Assembly (NCBI GenBank): GCA_015680685.1 | Contig: MNCI01009556.1 | Span: 124,001 to 188,000 of the forward strand | DNA length: 64,000 nt | Source: Gnetum montanum | Lineage: Eukaryota; Streptophyta; Gnetopsida; Gnetales; Gnetaceae | Direction: 5' to 3' | In this document: in pieces, positions 11,827-23,033 of the stretch | Numbering within the stretch: position 1 is the stretch's first letter | How the letters are laid out: each line of letters starts with the position of its first letter | The notes under the pieces: model-generated | Seen by the model: the letters and a program-made list of their open reading frames with translations, nothing else | The model's database searches: none | What the model was told of the DNA's origin: nothing | Translations under genes and position numbers: made by a program

Positions 11827-12659
11827 CGATGAGTCGTAAGATACCACTACACCCAACCATATGAATCACAAACATTCACCGATGATCCAATTGAATTCCA
11901 TGGATGAGACTAGTTATGGCATCTAGATCACTATACCTTGATCACAGTTCAATATCTTCCCACTTGGACTAGTGGTAGCTTTGTCATATATGGTTTTGTC
12001 AAAAGTGAGGTGTATGATGTTATCTAATTCTATGCTACTCCTAATGATGATAAATAGATGAATTAACTAAGTTATTGAATAATGGAACATGAATTCTAAC
12101 TAGCCTATGTCTGATGGGTATATATGCTTAATCATCCATATACATCTTTGACTTTATGAGACTATTTCTAGAATTGCCACAAGTAAATCACTAGGTATGC
12201 CAAACAATACACAACTAGGTTACCAAGCATCTTACACTTAAATGCTCGTGATTAACTTATATGCATTCCACTTAATAACAACAATAAATGAAAAAATTTA
12301 ATAAGGAAAGTAGTAAATAATTAAGAATTCAAAGTAATAATAATCTAAGTGGATGTTGTAATGATGGGAGTAATCTTGATCTTTATTTCCAGTCATGTAA
12401 TTTGTTCAAGTACATCACACTCAAACAAAGGTGTCATACAATTACAAACATCACAATGTAGAAATGCATTGGAAATAACAAAACTTTAAGAAAGAAAACC
12501 AAAAAATAAAAACTAAAACTATCTTCTACTACTACTCTTCATGTCTCAATTAGGCATCCAAGTGCTATATTTATACGCCAACCCAAATGAGATGAAATCA
12601 AATATCTGATGTTGCAACTTGGCTCTGATGTTGAGGCCTAACAAGATGATGACTCATCA
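11827..12659 (-). mobile_element. R5 3' LTR
   Basis: 833-bp LTR bounded CGATGAG ... CTCATCA (first base T changed to C relative to the TGATGAG of its relatives). The low end matches the R9 LTR ('gatgag', then 'acacccaa', 'atatgaatcac', 'cattcac'). The high end abuts a polypurine region, so in minus sense this is the 3' LTR. The R9 copy at 60,032 is 859 bp. Confidence 0.75.
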
Positions 12660-12695
12660 TATCCCCATGACTAAATGAAAACTCATCCTCAAATT
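12660..12695 (-). promoter_or_regulatory. R5 polypurine-tract region
   Basis: On the minus strand: 'gatgagttttcatttagtca' then 'tggggata' directly before the LTR. It is the best-preserved copy of the block seen also in R1, R8, R9 and R10. Confidence 0.7.
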
Positions 12696-13050
12696 AAACA
12701 AAATGAGTAACAAGTTATTTACAAAATATTGGGCAAGTATGGGATTATTGATTAATGTAAACAATGAACAAAACAATTGACTGTTACATGCCATACCAAT
12801 ATAATACAAAAATAGGAAACATTATTACAAAATAGAAACAAAAATTGGAAAGCTCATGTGGTGTGTGGGGGTGTTGGCTCTTTCATGGGGTGCTTTTATT
12901 TATTTCCAGGCTTTTGAAATTTGTAGGGAATCAACAATGCTTGTAACTTTTTCTCTTGGGTCCTTCGGTCATATACTATCTAGCTACTAAGTCGATGTGT
13001 GCTAGTACTGGTAAATCCCAAGGACATGGTAGTTGTAGGAACATTTGATT
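12696..13050 (-). other. R5 3' untranslated stretch
   Basis: AT-rich linker between the polypurine region and the end of the coiled-coil ORF remnant. No coding signal. Confidence 0.4.
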
Positions 13051-14855
13051 TACCCTTACATAACACACTATAAACTACTATCATTATTTCTTGAAGGCCC
13101 TAACATTGTTTTGAGTTCATGATAATCAGTTAATCTTCTAACTAGGTTCAAGGCTACATCCTTCTATCCTTAATAGCTAGCCTTAATCACCTCTAATTTT
13201 GACTTTGCCACCTCTAGTTTCTACAAAGCATCCTTTTGATCTATGAACTATTTTTCATATAATGCATAGGTGGTTGCCACTTGTTTTTCTAGCTTATTTT
13301 GTGGATTACCTACTATTAACATGACAAGGTTGGCATATATAAGGTTATCCAACGCCATGTATTCTTTTAGATCTTCTATCGTCAGGTTCTTATTCTTGAC
13401 TTCTACTTGATGGACCAAGGCATAACTATCTAAGATAGGCTACGATATGTGGCTTTTGACCATCTATATTTTTTTTTCATTGATCTACTTATACATGCCT
13501 ACATGATTGCAGAAGTGCTGCTTTAATTTCTCATGCTTTTTTACCTCATTTTAGCAAGCACTAATTTTAATTGTTGACTTCAAATGGATAGCACGAACCT
13601 CCTCCATTAAGAGGATTCTATTCTCCCTATCCAATCTATTAATATCTTGGTTGAACCTCACCAATTTTTTTCTCAATTAGTGGAAAATGTTTTCTAGGAT
13701 ATTCGTTTACTTCTCTCCTATGATCAACCTTGCATTCTCTGCAATGAGATGCTTATTTTCTTCTTGTACGGTGGTTAATATCTTTTTATATGCATGGGAT
13801 TTCACATCAATAGTAAAGGCATTCTAGACTACTTTCTCTATCTCTTGCTTAGTAGCTACTCTCTGCTCAATTAGCTTGGTTACCTACTCCATCTTGAATT
13901 ACTTGAGTTATTCTGCTACAACAAAATGGGTAGGGTCTCATCATTTGTCTCTTAGGGCAACTAACTCTTTTTGCAATCTTTGTATTTATGCTTCCACATC
14001 CTTTTCCATAATTTCCACATCATTTGTCTCTTAGGGCAACTAAATTTTCTTTTATGGTAATGAGGTCTAACTAGGTTATAGTGCCATTACTAGGGATTTC
14101 AAATAAGGTGATCATTACTTAGCTCATATGTAGTAGTTGATCAAGCACGTGCTCATGCACCACAAAAATCATTAAAGTTCTAGCCAACACTTGCATATCT
14201 TTTGTTCTTGTTAGATCTATCAAGGGCACAATAGGAATGTTAAATGATTATTTTATATGAGTTGTGATTAACTCTACTATAGCTACCACATCCTCATGTT
14301 GTAGTACCACAACTGTGGCACCTTCACTAGTTTTGAGCATTACTTGGAAGCATGCAATGTTTCCATGACCATTGGCATCCTTATCCTCTTGATTGTAGTG
14401 AGATATCCCCCCATGTCGGCTTACATGAAACTATGGAATTTACAGCATCATCCATGACTCAAAAGAGGTTGGACTTATTCCTACTTCCCTAGCTAGCTGC
14501 TTTAGTGATCTTCTACAAATGCCACATCAAAGGCCTATAGTCTTGTAGTGGTCACTACTTAGGCTCAAATTTTGTTTATTCTTATAGATCTACCTCCTTC
14601 TCTACTTCTTGTTCTTCACCAAAATCTTTTCTTAGTGCTATAGGTTTTAGAAGTTTAGCAAAGGAGGCATTCTAAGCCTTCCTAGGAATATCATTGGTAT
14701 ATCCTAGGATACCAACGTACTTACACATCCTTCTAATTAAGAAAGGAAATTGAATTATTGGTTTCCCTACCTTATTTTCTTCAAAATTCCATTGGATTTT
14801 AGTGAAATAGAACTAGGGAACATTAGCTGCAAATTTTCCTTTTAAAATAGCACTT
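13051..14855 (-). pseudogene. R5 3' ORF remnant, coiled-coil protein (family 1 of 3 copies)
   Basis: Unrecognised protein gene in minus sense, broken by many stops. Near the 5' end (about 14,830-14,690) the reading is like 'FYFTKIQWNFEENKVGKPII' followed by 'FPFLIRRMCKYVGILGY'. The rest is Lys/Glu/Leu-rich with heptad-like spacing, for example 'LKQHFCNHVGMYK' and 'EYMALDNLIYANLVMLI'. The last motif aligns with 'KYMKLVNV.YANLVMLTTRR' in R9 (about 49,690) and a similar one in R8 (about 60,960). Position, between gag-pol and the 3' LTR in the element's own sense, is that of the env-like third ORF of Athila elements. No membrane segment was seen, so an env role is not supported. The 5' part is cut off by R6. 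Confidence 0.45.
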
Positions 14856-14859
14856 CCCC

Positions 14860-16888
14860 TGTATGGGAAAAAAGCTCATATGAGGAGACTATTGCCTAGG
14901 GTGTCTCCTGTATGGGTATGAAAACCTAGAAATATTCTTAGCTTGAGAGGGCCATATAATATTTCAAAACAAAATAAATTGAATTTAAAAGTTGGGAGAA
15001 TTCAAATTGAACAACTATCTTGAAATTCAAGAATTAATGAAAACATAGTAGGTAGCAAAAAAATTTAAAATTTTCCGTAGATTTCACTACTGCCACCGAT
15101 TTATGTTGTCTTGTCATTGTGGATACCACCATAGCCAATGCTACTCGTAGCCATTGGGAGAGGGAGAGAAAAAGATTTGTCCAGTGTTCCACCACCACAG
15201 GCTTTGTTGTTGCATACCATGCAACCTATCATTATTGGAAAAAAAACCCAAGGAGGCTACCTGTTGTAGCCTCACCATTGCTATAGAGAGAACCTTGTTG
15301 TAGTTGCCAGTTCAAATCTACAAAGAGACGGAAAGAGAGAGAGAGAAAAATCTTGATGCCAACTGCTATCATTCATGGTTGCTACCAAGTAGAAAACCCT
15401 TGTGGTAGTAAGAACAAAAACATTGCTACACAAAGACATGCTACTGCTACTGTTGTTGGGTGTTATCATCACTACCACTATAGATCATCATTGATTGCTA
15501 TCATGAGAGAAAACTAGAACATCTCTACTAGCCAAAAAGATCATCATCTCTTCACATTTCCTTGTCACAGATGCTACCATAGCTAACACTACTCATAGCC
15601 ATCGAGATGGGGACAAAGAAAAATCTATTCCACCACTAATCATCATTATGGTTTGTGGGTCTATCCGTCACTGTTTCCTAGGGAAGGGAGAAGGGAGAGA
15701 GAGATGAAACTATTTTCTACTCTACATGTTGCAAACACAAAATTCATAGCCTTTGTTTTCTATTGTGCACATCATTCTATCTACTACAGATGTTGCTAGA
15801 GAGAGGAGAGGCTGGACCCCAAAGAGAGAGAGGTTGACCCCTTATGAGAGAGAGGCTAGCCCTTGATGAGAGAGAGGCTGGTCCCCAATGTGAGATAGAG
15901 GCTAGCCCTAATGTCATAGAGAGGTTGGCCTTGTTGTTTCCATAGCTACTATGGGTACTATTACAATTGCAAGTTTTCTAGCTACTACTAAACAAAGGAG
16001 AGGCCTAGCGTAGCCTACCATGCATCTTGCTGCTACTAACACACCACTATTAGTGCATCTATCCCTACCATTACTACCTCAAGAGCTCGTCTGCCTATCA
16101 CACACTATAGAGGAAGGTCACCTACTACCATTGACTATAGTTATTATGAACCACCATTACTATCATGATTGCCACCATCATGCACCCTGCTGAAGAGGGG
16201 AGAGCCTGGATGATGATGATATGTCAAAGAAAGAGAAACCATCATCTTTTGATTTCCTTTACAGAGGGGAGTACTCAATAGATGATCCACCTATCACCTA
16301 TTGCTCAGCCTCCCACTGGTGCTAAAAGTCCCCTCCTTCCTCCTCGTAATTGTTTGAAGTGCATCTTGCTACTACAAGAGAGAGAGGAAAAGTGGCAAGT
16401 GTTTCCCACCATGTGGGACAATGTTTCAACTAGAGAGAAAGAAGGGCATGCCCCTTCTCATCCATAACATCTACTCCTCTACTTTTATAGGTGGTCATTT
16501 GTGTATCAAAATTCCCACATCCTGAATCAATTACACCCATCACCCAAGCTATTACGCAACTTCAATAATGCTTGGGACTACCACATTATCAATTACATCA
16601 CCACCACACGTAACTCCTAGAATCACATGGACATAACTGCCACCACATTCTCCACCACCATTAGTTATGCCAACTCTGTCGATGTTACGTAACTCACATT
16701 CTATACCACCTAGGCCATTACATCCATGCCATCATGGCATGGGAAGGTAATTGTCACCATAAGCTTGCCATTATGAATAGGGCCCTAAGATGTGCTTGTA
16801 CAAATTAACTTTCTTTGTGCCCAGTGCTAGAGGATTAGACTTGTTGATCATGGCCTTATGCTTAGCATGGATGATGTTGGCATCAACA
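14860..16888 (-). mobile_element. R6 3' LTR (low-coordinate copy)
   Basis: About 2.03 kb, a direct repeat of 17,289-19,277. Landmarks shared in order: 'gcctagggtg', 'tatgggtatgaaaacct', 'gggccat', 'agtaggtagcaa', a GA-rich microsatellite, the 'gagagaggctagcccc' tandem units, 'gatgatccacctac' or 'gatgatccacctat', and the terminal 'gttggcat'. In minus sense it starts TGTTGATGCC. Short open frames inside (for example 15,281-15,478 and 16,282-16,467) are Ser/Thr/Pro-rich chance frames. Confidence 0.7.
15790..15930. repeat. 23-25 bp GA-rich tandem repeat in R6 LTR, copy 1
   Basis: About six imperfect units built on 'gagagagaggctagcccc' followed by 'aatg' or 'tgat'. The other LTR has about four units at 18,235-18,330. 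Confidence 0.65.
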
Positions 16889-17288
16889 CTTAGCCCCAAA
16901 ACTAGAAATTGCATGCAAGTGCAAGAAACAACACAATCATAAAAAGATGTAGAAGATAGAGTACAAAGTCAAGGCTCAGGTAAGGACTGCCAAAACATAA
17001 ATCTAAAAATGAAACTGGGAAAATGGGGGTTTAAAAATTTGAAATAGGACTAAAGATGGATGATGAGACTTAGGTAATAAAAATTTTAAGAAACAGATTT
17101 TTGGGATCATAGAAAAAGAGCGTTCAAAAATTCTTAGAAAATAAAGCAAAAACATTTCCCAAAAAAAAAGCTAAAAAAAAATATTTTAGTAAAAGAAGAA
17201 AATAAAATTTTGAAATAGGATTAGGAAACAAGTTAGGCCATCCTTCTATTACCAAAAAAGTCTTTATGCATAAATTTTGGACACACCA
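16889..17288 (-). other. R6 internal region, only 0.4 kb
   Basis: The whole interior between the two LTRs. On the minus strand the word 'agttttggggctaag' (16,889-16,903) lies directly before TGTTGATGCC and is a good polypurine tract, which supports minus orientation. No coding sequence is present, and no convincing tRNA primer site is seen at the other end. Confidence 0.55.
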
Positions 17289-19277
17289 ACACTAGGAAAA
17301 AAATCTTATTTCAAGAGACTATGGCCTAGGGTGCCTCCAATATGGGTATGAAAACCTGAAAATAGTCTTAGTGAGAGAGGGCCATGTGATGTTTTAAAAC
17401 AAAATAAATTAAACTAAAAAGTTATGAGAATTCAAATTGAACAATTGTCTTAAAATTAAAGACTTCATGAGAACACAGTAGGTAGCAAGAAAATTTAAAT
17501 TTTACCTTGATTCCACATTAGTACCATTGGTTCATGTTGTTTAATCATTCTAGATGTTGCTATAGTCGACACTACTTGTAGCCACCAAGGAAGGGGGAGA
17601 GAGATATTTGTTCACTACCATGCACCTTGCCGTCGCCTACCATGCAACCTGCCGTTGGTAATAGAAAACCCTACGAGGCTGCCTATTATAGCTTCACCAT
17701 TGCTAAAGAGAGAAAAAAAGAGAACCCTACTATCGTCATCATTTTGGATCTATAGAGAGAGGGAAAGAGAAAGAGAGAGAGAGATCACTCCATCAATTGC
17801 TATCATTCATAGTTGTTACTAGGTAGAAAACCCTTGTAGCAACAAGGATAAAAGCCTCATTGCACAAGCATGTGCTACCATTGCTATTGGATGTTACCAT
17901 CGCTACCACTATAGGCCATCATTGACTATCACTAGGGGAGAGAAAACTAGAACCCCTTCACTAGCCAGAAGGACCAATATCACCTCTTTTTTCCTCATCG
18001 TGGATGCTACTATAAATAACATTGCTCGTAGCTATTAAGAGAGGAATAGAGAGAGATTTATTCTACTAACAACCATTGTTACCATTCATGGTTTTATCCA
18101 CTGCTGTATGCTAAGGAAGGTAGAAGAGATAAAGAGATGCTATTGCTATTTGCTTTGCATGCTATAGACATTTTGTTTACAACGTATTTTTCCTAGCATG
18201 CATGCCATTTATTTTTCCACACATGCTATCAAAGAGAGAAGAAGATGGATCCTAATGAGAGAGAGGCTAACCCCTAATGTGTGAGAGAGAGGCTAGCCCC
18301 AAATATGAGAGAGAGGCTAGCCCCCCTTGTTCCCATAGCTACTATGAGTACTCTTACCATTGTAGGCTTCTTGGCTACTACTTGAGAAAGGGGAGGCTTG
18401 TCATAGCTTGCCATGCACCTTACTACTATTGACGCAGTCCTATCTATGCATCTACACCTACCATTGCTACCTCAAGATCTCACCTACCTATCACACACCA
18501 CATAGGAAGGCCACCTACTACCACTGGCTACAATTACCATGCACCATCATTGCTATCATGATCACCACCATCATGAACCTTTCTAGAGAGGGGAGAGGCT
18601 AGACAATGATGATAGACCAAATAAAGATAAACTATCATCTACTAGTTTTCATTGGAGAGGGATGTCCTTGAGAGATGATCCACCTACCGCTCGTTTCTCA
18701 ACCCCTCACTAGTGCTAAGATTTTCCTATTTTTCCCTACAATCATCTGCAGTGCACCCTACTATTGCAAGAGAGAGAGGGAAGGCTGCAAGTGCTGCTCA
18801 TCATCTGGCACCACATTGTCACCAAATAGAAAGGAGGCCATACCCCTTCTCATCCATAACATTTGCTCTTATACTTTTATAGCCACTCATCTAGGGTGTT
18901 TAAATAGCCACATCTTGCATCATTTATGTCCATCACCTAGGCTATTAGACAACTTTTGTAATGCCTAGGACTGCCACATTGTCGATTATGACACCAAACG
19001 TAACTTCTAGAACCACTTGGACATAACTCCCACCACATTATTGACCACCATCAGTTACACCACCTCTGTTGATGTTACATAACCCATGTTCTACACCACT
19101 TGATCTGCTATGTCCATGCCGTCATGGTGTGGCAATGTAATCACCACCACAGCTCACCATTATGAATAGGGCCCTAAGACATGCTTGTAAAAATTAACTT
19201 TCTTTGTCCTTTGTGATAAAGGATTAGATTTGTTGATCATGGCCCCATGCCTATCATGGGCAATGTTGGCATTAATA
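17289..19277 (-). mobile_element. R6 5' LTR (high-coordinate copy)
   Basis: Second copy of the 2-kb repeat, about 1.99 kb. Its terminal word is 'ggcattaata' where the other copy has 'ggcatcaaca', so the differences are C-to-T. In the minus sense this is the 5' LTR. The two copies are clearly diverged (many substitutions and small indels), so the insertion is old. No convincing target duplication flanks the pair. Confidence 0.65.
18235..18330. repeat. GA-rich tandem repeat in R6 LTR, copy 2
   Basis: About four units of 'gagagagaggctagcccc' with 'aaat' or 'taatgt' linkers, homologous to 15,790-15,930 but with fewer units. Confidence 0.65.
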
Positions 19278-20105
19278 ACTTATTTCAATAATTTGTAAAT
19301 TTTCTTAAAATAAGAGCGAAGTAGACTTGACTTTATTACATTCACTTTATTCTTATTTTTATTTTTACTTTTATTATAATTTAAGTAAACGTGACTTTGA
19401 TTTGGTTTCTTACATATCCTTTTTATTATGATGAAAATGTGGACCCACATGTGGCAATATGTTAGAAAGAAATTACATTTTATATTAATTTTTTTACATG
19501 TCTTTGTAGTGGTAAGGTTATATGCTAATGTAATTAGTTGGTTTCAACTAGAATCGGTAACTAAGTGTAACGATGTAGGGATGTTACTTTGAATCGTTAT
19601 ACATAGTATGCACAAATATTTAGGAGAAGGAATGAGAATCATGTAAGGAAGAATTTTAATTAAAAATTGTGATGTGTGTCATTACAAAGAGATATTGTGA
19701 AGGACATCATGAAATGCTAAGCTTATTCTACTAAGGACATCATGAAAATTTTTTAATAATTTTCTGTAAAGAAAGTATTACAGTTACTCTTTTGCAAAGA
19801 AAGTAGTTTAGGTTATCTAGTGATAGATAACTTAAAGATGTATTTTGTTATTTTTATTTATTATATATTTTTATTAGTGTTATCATGAGATTTACTTAAG
19901 TGTTAAATCACTATTCAAGTTGAAAAATTAGTTAATCCATATATCTTTAAACATTTATAGATTCCAATATTACAATGTTAAATTAGATAAGCAACACATA
20001 CATTTTAGATTAATTTGGTAACTAGATTCATTAGTCTCATGGTTAGTTTTTAGAGTTAGTCTTAATATAAGCTAAGTTACTTATTGCTTCAAAATTGATT
20101 TGTCA
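19278..20105 (+). mobile_element. R7 5' LTR (left end approximate)
   Basis: AT-rich non-coding sequence that ends 'atttgtca' just before a tRNA-Asp-type primer site. This defines the 3' edge of a plus-strand 5' LTR. The left edge is assumed to be near the end of R6; no partner LTR is in the window. Confidence 0.45.
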
Positions 20106-20108
20106 TTC

Positions 20109-20128
20109 TTGACACCATTGTGGGGGAA
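20109..20128 (+). promoter_or_regulatory. R7 primer-binding site, tRNA-Asp type
   Basis: TTGACACCATTGTGGGGGAA. Compared with the Athila-type consensus TTGGCGCCGTTGCCGGGGAA it differs at five positions, four of them transitions. Confidence 0.7.
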
Positions 20129-20360
20129 CAACATAGTTCAAAAAATATAGGATGGCTCCAAAACTAGCAAATTTTTGGAAAGATGAGGACAATATGTGAA
20201 GGGATGAAAATAATGGGTTAATTTAAAAGGAAAAAGAAACTGATCCTATTACAAACTATAATGGTTCTTTCATCCAACTTAATTTAGATAAAAAATTGGA
20301 AGAGGATCATGAAACCTTTATCCTCCAAAATATAAAGATAGCAAAAGCTCAACTAATGTG
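20129..20360 (+). pseudogene. R7 gag start, cut by R8
   Basis: A start codon at about 20,153 opens 'MAPKLANFWKDEDNM' and soon meets a stop. The following sequence is Asp/Glu/Lys-rich, as gag leaders of these elements are. It ends at 20,360 where the R8 LTR begins. Confidence 0.4.
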
Positions 20361-21213
20361 TCATGAGTATTCTCGTTGTCCAACCATACATATCATGAGC
20401 ATTCACACATGACTTTATCATATTTCATGGACTAGACTAGTGTACTATCTAGATAGCTAAATATTTGGTTGTGGGTCACTCTCTTTTTAGCTATATGTGT
20501 GTATCTCTTAATGCATATGGTTAAGTACAACTAAGATATATGATATTAATGTTGCTAAGGCTATAATAAAATATTATTCAAATTTAGAAAGGAAATCTAA
20601 ATTAAGCTAATGTAGAAATTAAGACTAAGCTATACTAAGTGATAAGTATTTGTTCTTGATTTCTCATACACTTCCCAAACTTGCATAATCACCACTATGT
20701 TACTAATTGCTTATTACTAGGTGGGCCAACTAAGAATATAGCTGGCATTATCAAATGATACATGTTATGCTTGAAAAAAATAGTACTTATGTTTCCATAA
20801 CTGTCATGCAATGAAATATAAATAATTAACTAAATGTATGCAAAGTAAAGGAATAAGAAAATTAAAGTGTAATTAAAAAAAGCATTAAATAAAACCAAGT
20901 GCTATAATGAGGGTAAATCAATCTCAATCTTGTTATTGTTCATAAAAATGTGTCTAGGTACATGATCACTTGTATAAGATTCTAGTCAATCAATTTATGT
21001 TTATATTTTGGGCACTTAGCAATAAATTCTAACTTATATGGAAACAAACTACAAAAGCTTCATCACAACTATGAACAAAATATTTCATAAATGCAGTTGG
21101 TATGCACATTTATATAAGCATTTATGTCTAATATGTTAACAATGATATATCAACCTAGCATGTTGTATGTTAATGTAGTTGAATTAACACAACTGACTAA
21201 AGATTGGTCATCA
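20361..21213 (-). mobile_element. R8 3' LTR
   Basis: 853-bp LTR bounded TCATGAG ... GGTCATCA, degenerate from TGATGAG ... CTCATCA, and about the same length as the R5 and R9 LTRs (833 and 859 bp). Internal landmarks shared with the R9 LTR include 'catacac', 'tactaggt' and 'cttcatcacaactatgaac' (R9: 'cttcactacaactatgag'). In minus sense a polypurine region precedes it at 21,214. Confidence 0.65.
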
Positions 21214-21465
21214 TACCTCCATGATTAACTAAAAATTTATCATCAAGTTAAGAAAATTAGAATAGATTTTATTTACAAAATGTGAGAATGATTATAATGT
21301 CTAACATAATGGATTGACTAGAGTGCCACATTACAAAAAACTTATTTGAGTGGCTTTACATTTTTACAAACACTAAAATTTGAATACATTATACTTACAA
21401 AAAAACTATGTAGATATTTACAAAAACACCTAAGACATATGCCTCATGTTGTACCTAGTGTTGGT
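21214..21465 (-). other. R8 polypurine region and 3' untranslated piece
   Basis: On the minus strand, 'gatgataaatttttagttaa' then 'tcatggaggta' lies against the R8 LTR and matches the R5, R9 and R10 polypurine blocks. The remaining ~200 bp is AT-rich. The stretch ends where a truncated R9 LTR begins. Confidence 0.55.
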
Positions 21466-21838
21466 AGTCCATGTGCTACAATGTTTGATTAGAAAGATCA
21501 TCTTTATTGTTGCACATATTGAATTACTTAAATACAATAGTGCTTGAATAAATATCCATACACTCTTTGAATCCTAGTATGGGCACTCAAAAAATATTCT
21601 AACTTTCAAGTGGAAAAACTACTAGAGATTCACTACAACTATGAGACTTATTATCATAAATGTTATGGATAGGTGCACATTTATAGGTGAAATAAGGTGC
21701 CCTGTCAATGGGTCAAACCATGCATTGATGAGATCACATCAATGAGATCCCATTGATGGGGTCATGTCAATGACATCTTGTTAATGGAATCACATCAATA
21801 GCATCTCGTCAATGTAGCCAAAGCATGCCGACTCATCA
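21466..21838 (-). mobile_element. R9 3' LTR, truncated (promoter half only)
   Basis: Matches the high-coordinate 40% of the R9 5' LTR (60,540-60,890) in order: 'catgtgctacaa', 'gcactca', 'aaatattctaact', 'tcactacaactatgagactt', 'cacatttataggtgaaata', then 'gggtcaaacc' and the final CTCATCA. By eye the match is closer than to the R8 or R5 LTRs, so I pair it with 60,032-60,890. About 500 bp of its transcript-end half is missing. Confidence 0.55.
21679..21687 (-). promoter_or_regulatory. R9 3' LTR TATA box
   Basis: Minus-strand CCTATAAAT in the context CACCTATAAATGTGCAC. The 5' LTR copy is at 60,745-60,753. Confidence 0.5.
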
Positions 21839-22020
21839 TTTCCTCACATTTGAATGAAAACTCATCCTTGAGTATTTTTACAAAATTTGGAACGGTATGG
21901 AATTATTTATTGACTATAGGAAAAAATAAAGATAAAACAAATTGAGTGCACATGTGTACGATTTTATAATTATTATAAAATTTTGGTGTTTAAAATAAAA
22001 AATTGAACACTAGGAAGAAA
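21839..22020 (-). promoter_or_regulatory. R9 polypurine region and 3' untranslated end
   Basis: The minus strand reads 'caaggatgagttttcattca' then 'aatgtgaggaaa' before the LTR, a copy of the shared polypurine block. R10 inserted at 22,021; the R9 sequence resumes at 49,086. Confidence 0.6.
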
Positions 22021-22025
22021 CTAAC
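22021..22025. repeat. R10 target-site duplication, left
   Basis: CTAAC directly left of the R10 5' LTR. The identical CTAAC follows the 3' LTR at 49,081-49,085. This exact 5-bp match defines R10 as one insertion. Confidence 0.85.
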
Positions 22026-22029
22026 CGAT

Positions 22030-22245
22030 GAGAGTAGTTACTCTAGTAGTTACTTTAGCAGTTATTCTAATTATTGGAGCAGTTACTCTAGCGGTTACTC
22101 TAGTAGTTACTCTAATTATTAGAGTGGTTACTCTAGTGGTTACTTTAGTAGTTATTTTAATTATTAGAGTGGTTACTCTAGTGGTTGCTTTAGCAGTTAT
22201 TCTAATTATTAGAGCGGTTACTCTAATTATTAGAGTAGTTGCTCC
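22030..22245 (+). repeat. 45-bp tandem repeat in R10 5' LTR promoter region
   Basis: Units of 45 bp made of 'tctaattattagagtggtta' followed by 'ctctagtggttactttagta' and 'gttat'; about four full or near-full units plus fragments. Because 45 is a multiple of three, both strands stay open for 80-90 codons (Val/Thr/Ile repeats), but these are not genes. Confidence 0.75.
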
Positions 22246-22250
22246 TAAGC

Positions 22251-22259
22251 CTATAAATA
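22251..22259 (+). promoter_or_regulatory. R10 5' LTR TATA box
   Basis: CTATAAATA, followed about 15 bp on by 'ccaggtgcac', conserved in the 3' LTR at 48,348-48,356. Confidence 0.6.
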
Positions 22260-23013
22260 CAGTGCCCAGGTGCACAATTGAGAAGAAGTCTTTCAGCAGT
22301 TAAGTAGCAAAACTCTTATAGTCTATTTGAAAGTTAGATTATTTTCCAACTGCCTATAGCAAGATGTCTAAGTGTGAATGGATCTTTTTTCAAGTATTGA
22401 TGTACCTGAGCACACCATTGTGTTGGCAATAAAGATGATCTCTTTGATTCATCCTTACAGCACTTGAGATTTATTTTCTTACGTGTTTATTTTATTTTAT
22501 TTTCTTATGAATTTATTTTATTTTATGCATTTTACATTTATGTTATTAGCATACCAATTAATTTTGATCAATTAATAAAATCATTAAAATTACACAAGCA
22601 CGACCCCTTCGAGCATACGTGTGACAATGAGTAGTTAAGTTATGACTAGTGTTAGATAGCCCAACAGTGTTTGCACTAGTTCAAGATGTGTATACAAAGT
22701 GGGAATGGATGCTTGTGTTAGGATTAGTTGGAACTTAGTTAATGAGTAGTTAAGTTAAATTAGTCACCTAGTTATCTCTCTCTTTCCCTATTGGCACAAG
22801 ACATAAAAACATAAAAGATATAAAAATCATATGTCTCAAGCTTACTTAACCATACAAACATCATATATAAGTAAGTTTGGGAAGACAATGATCATTCAAC
22901 CCATCCTTGTTTCACAATGGTGCATAAGCACTTAGTCCTTGTAATTTGACTAGATCGTGCGTGAAATGCTCATATTCGTATGCTTGAGCATAGGGGTACC
23001 TCGCTGCTCATCA

Positions 23014-23033
23014 TTAGTGCTGTTGTCAAGGAC
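23014..23033 (+). promoter_or_regulatory. R10 primer-binding site, tRNA-Asp type
   Basis: TTAGTGCTGTTGTCAAGGAC directly after the LTR end. It aligns without gaps to TTGGCGCCGTTGCCGGGGAA with mostly C/T and G/A differences. Confidence 0.65.

Larger units (their letters stand above)
22026..23013 (+). mobile_element. R10 5' LTR
   Basis: 988 bp, bounded CGATGAGAG ... GCTCATCA (first base T changed to C). It matches the 3' LTR at 48,204-49,080 along its whole length. The length difference is mostly extra 45-bp repeat units near the start. Order: repeat array, TATA box at 22,251, 'cagtgcccaggtgcacaa', 'agaagaagtcttt', T-rich transcript-end region, 'acacaagcacgacccctt', then the terminal CA. Confidence 0.9.

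Noticed and set aside
15281-18968. Several open frames of 60-97 codons in R6
   Set aside because: They are in LTR DNA, rich in Ser/Thr/Pro/His, differ between the two LTR copies, and have no family motif.
20109-20128. Possible fragment of a tRNA gene
   Set aside because: Only the 3'-terminal complement of tRNA is present, next to an LTR end; it is a primer-binding site. No cloverleaf could be drawn here or elsewhere in the window.
22021-22303. Overlapping open frames of 84 and 91 codons on both strands
   Set aside because: They are translations of the 45-bp tandem repeat in the R10 LTR; the period is a multiple of three, so all codons repeat and stops are absent by structure.
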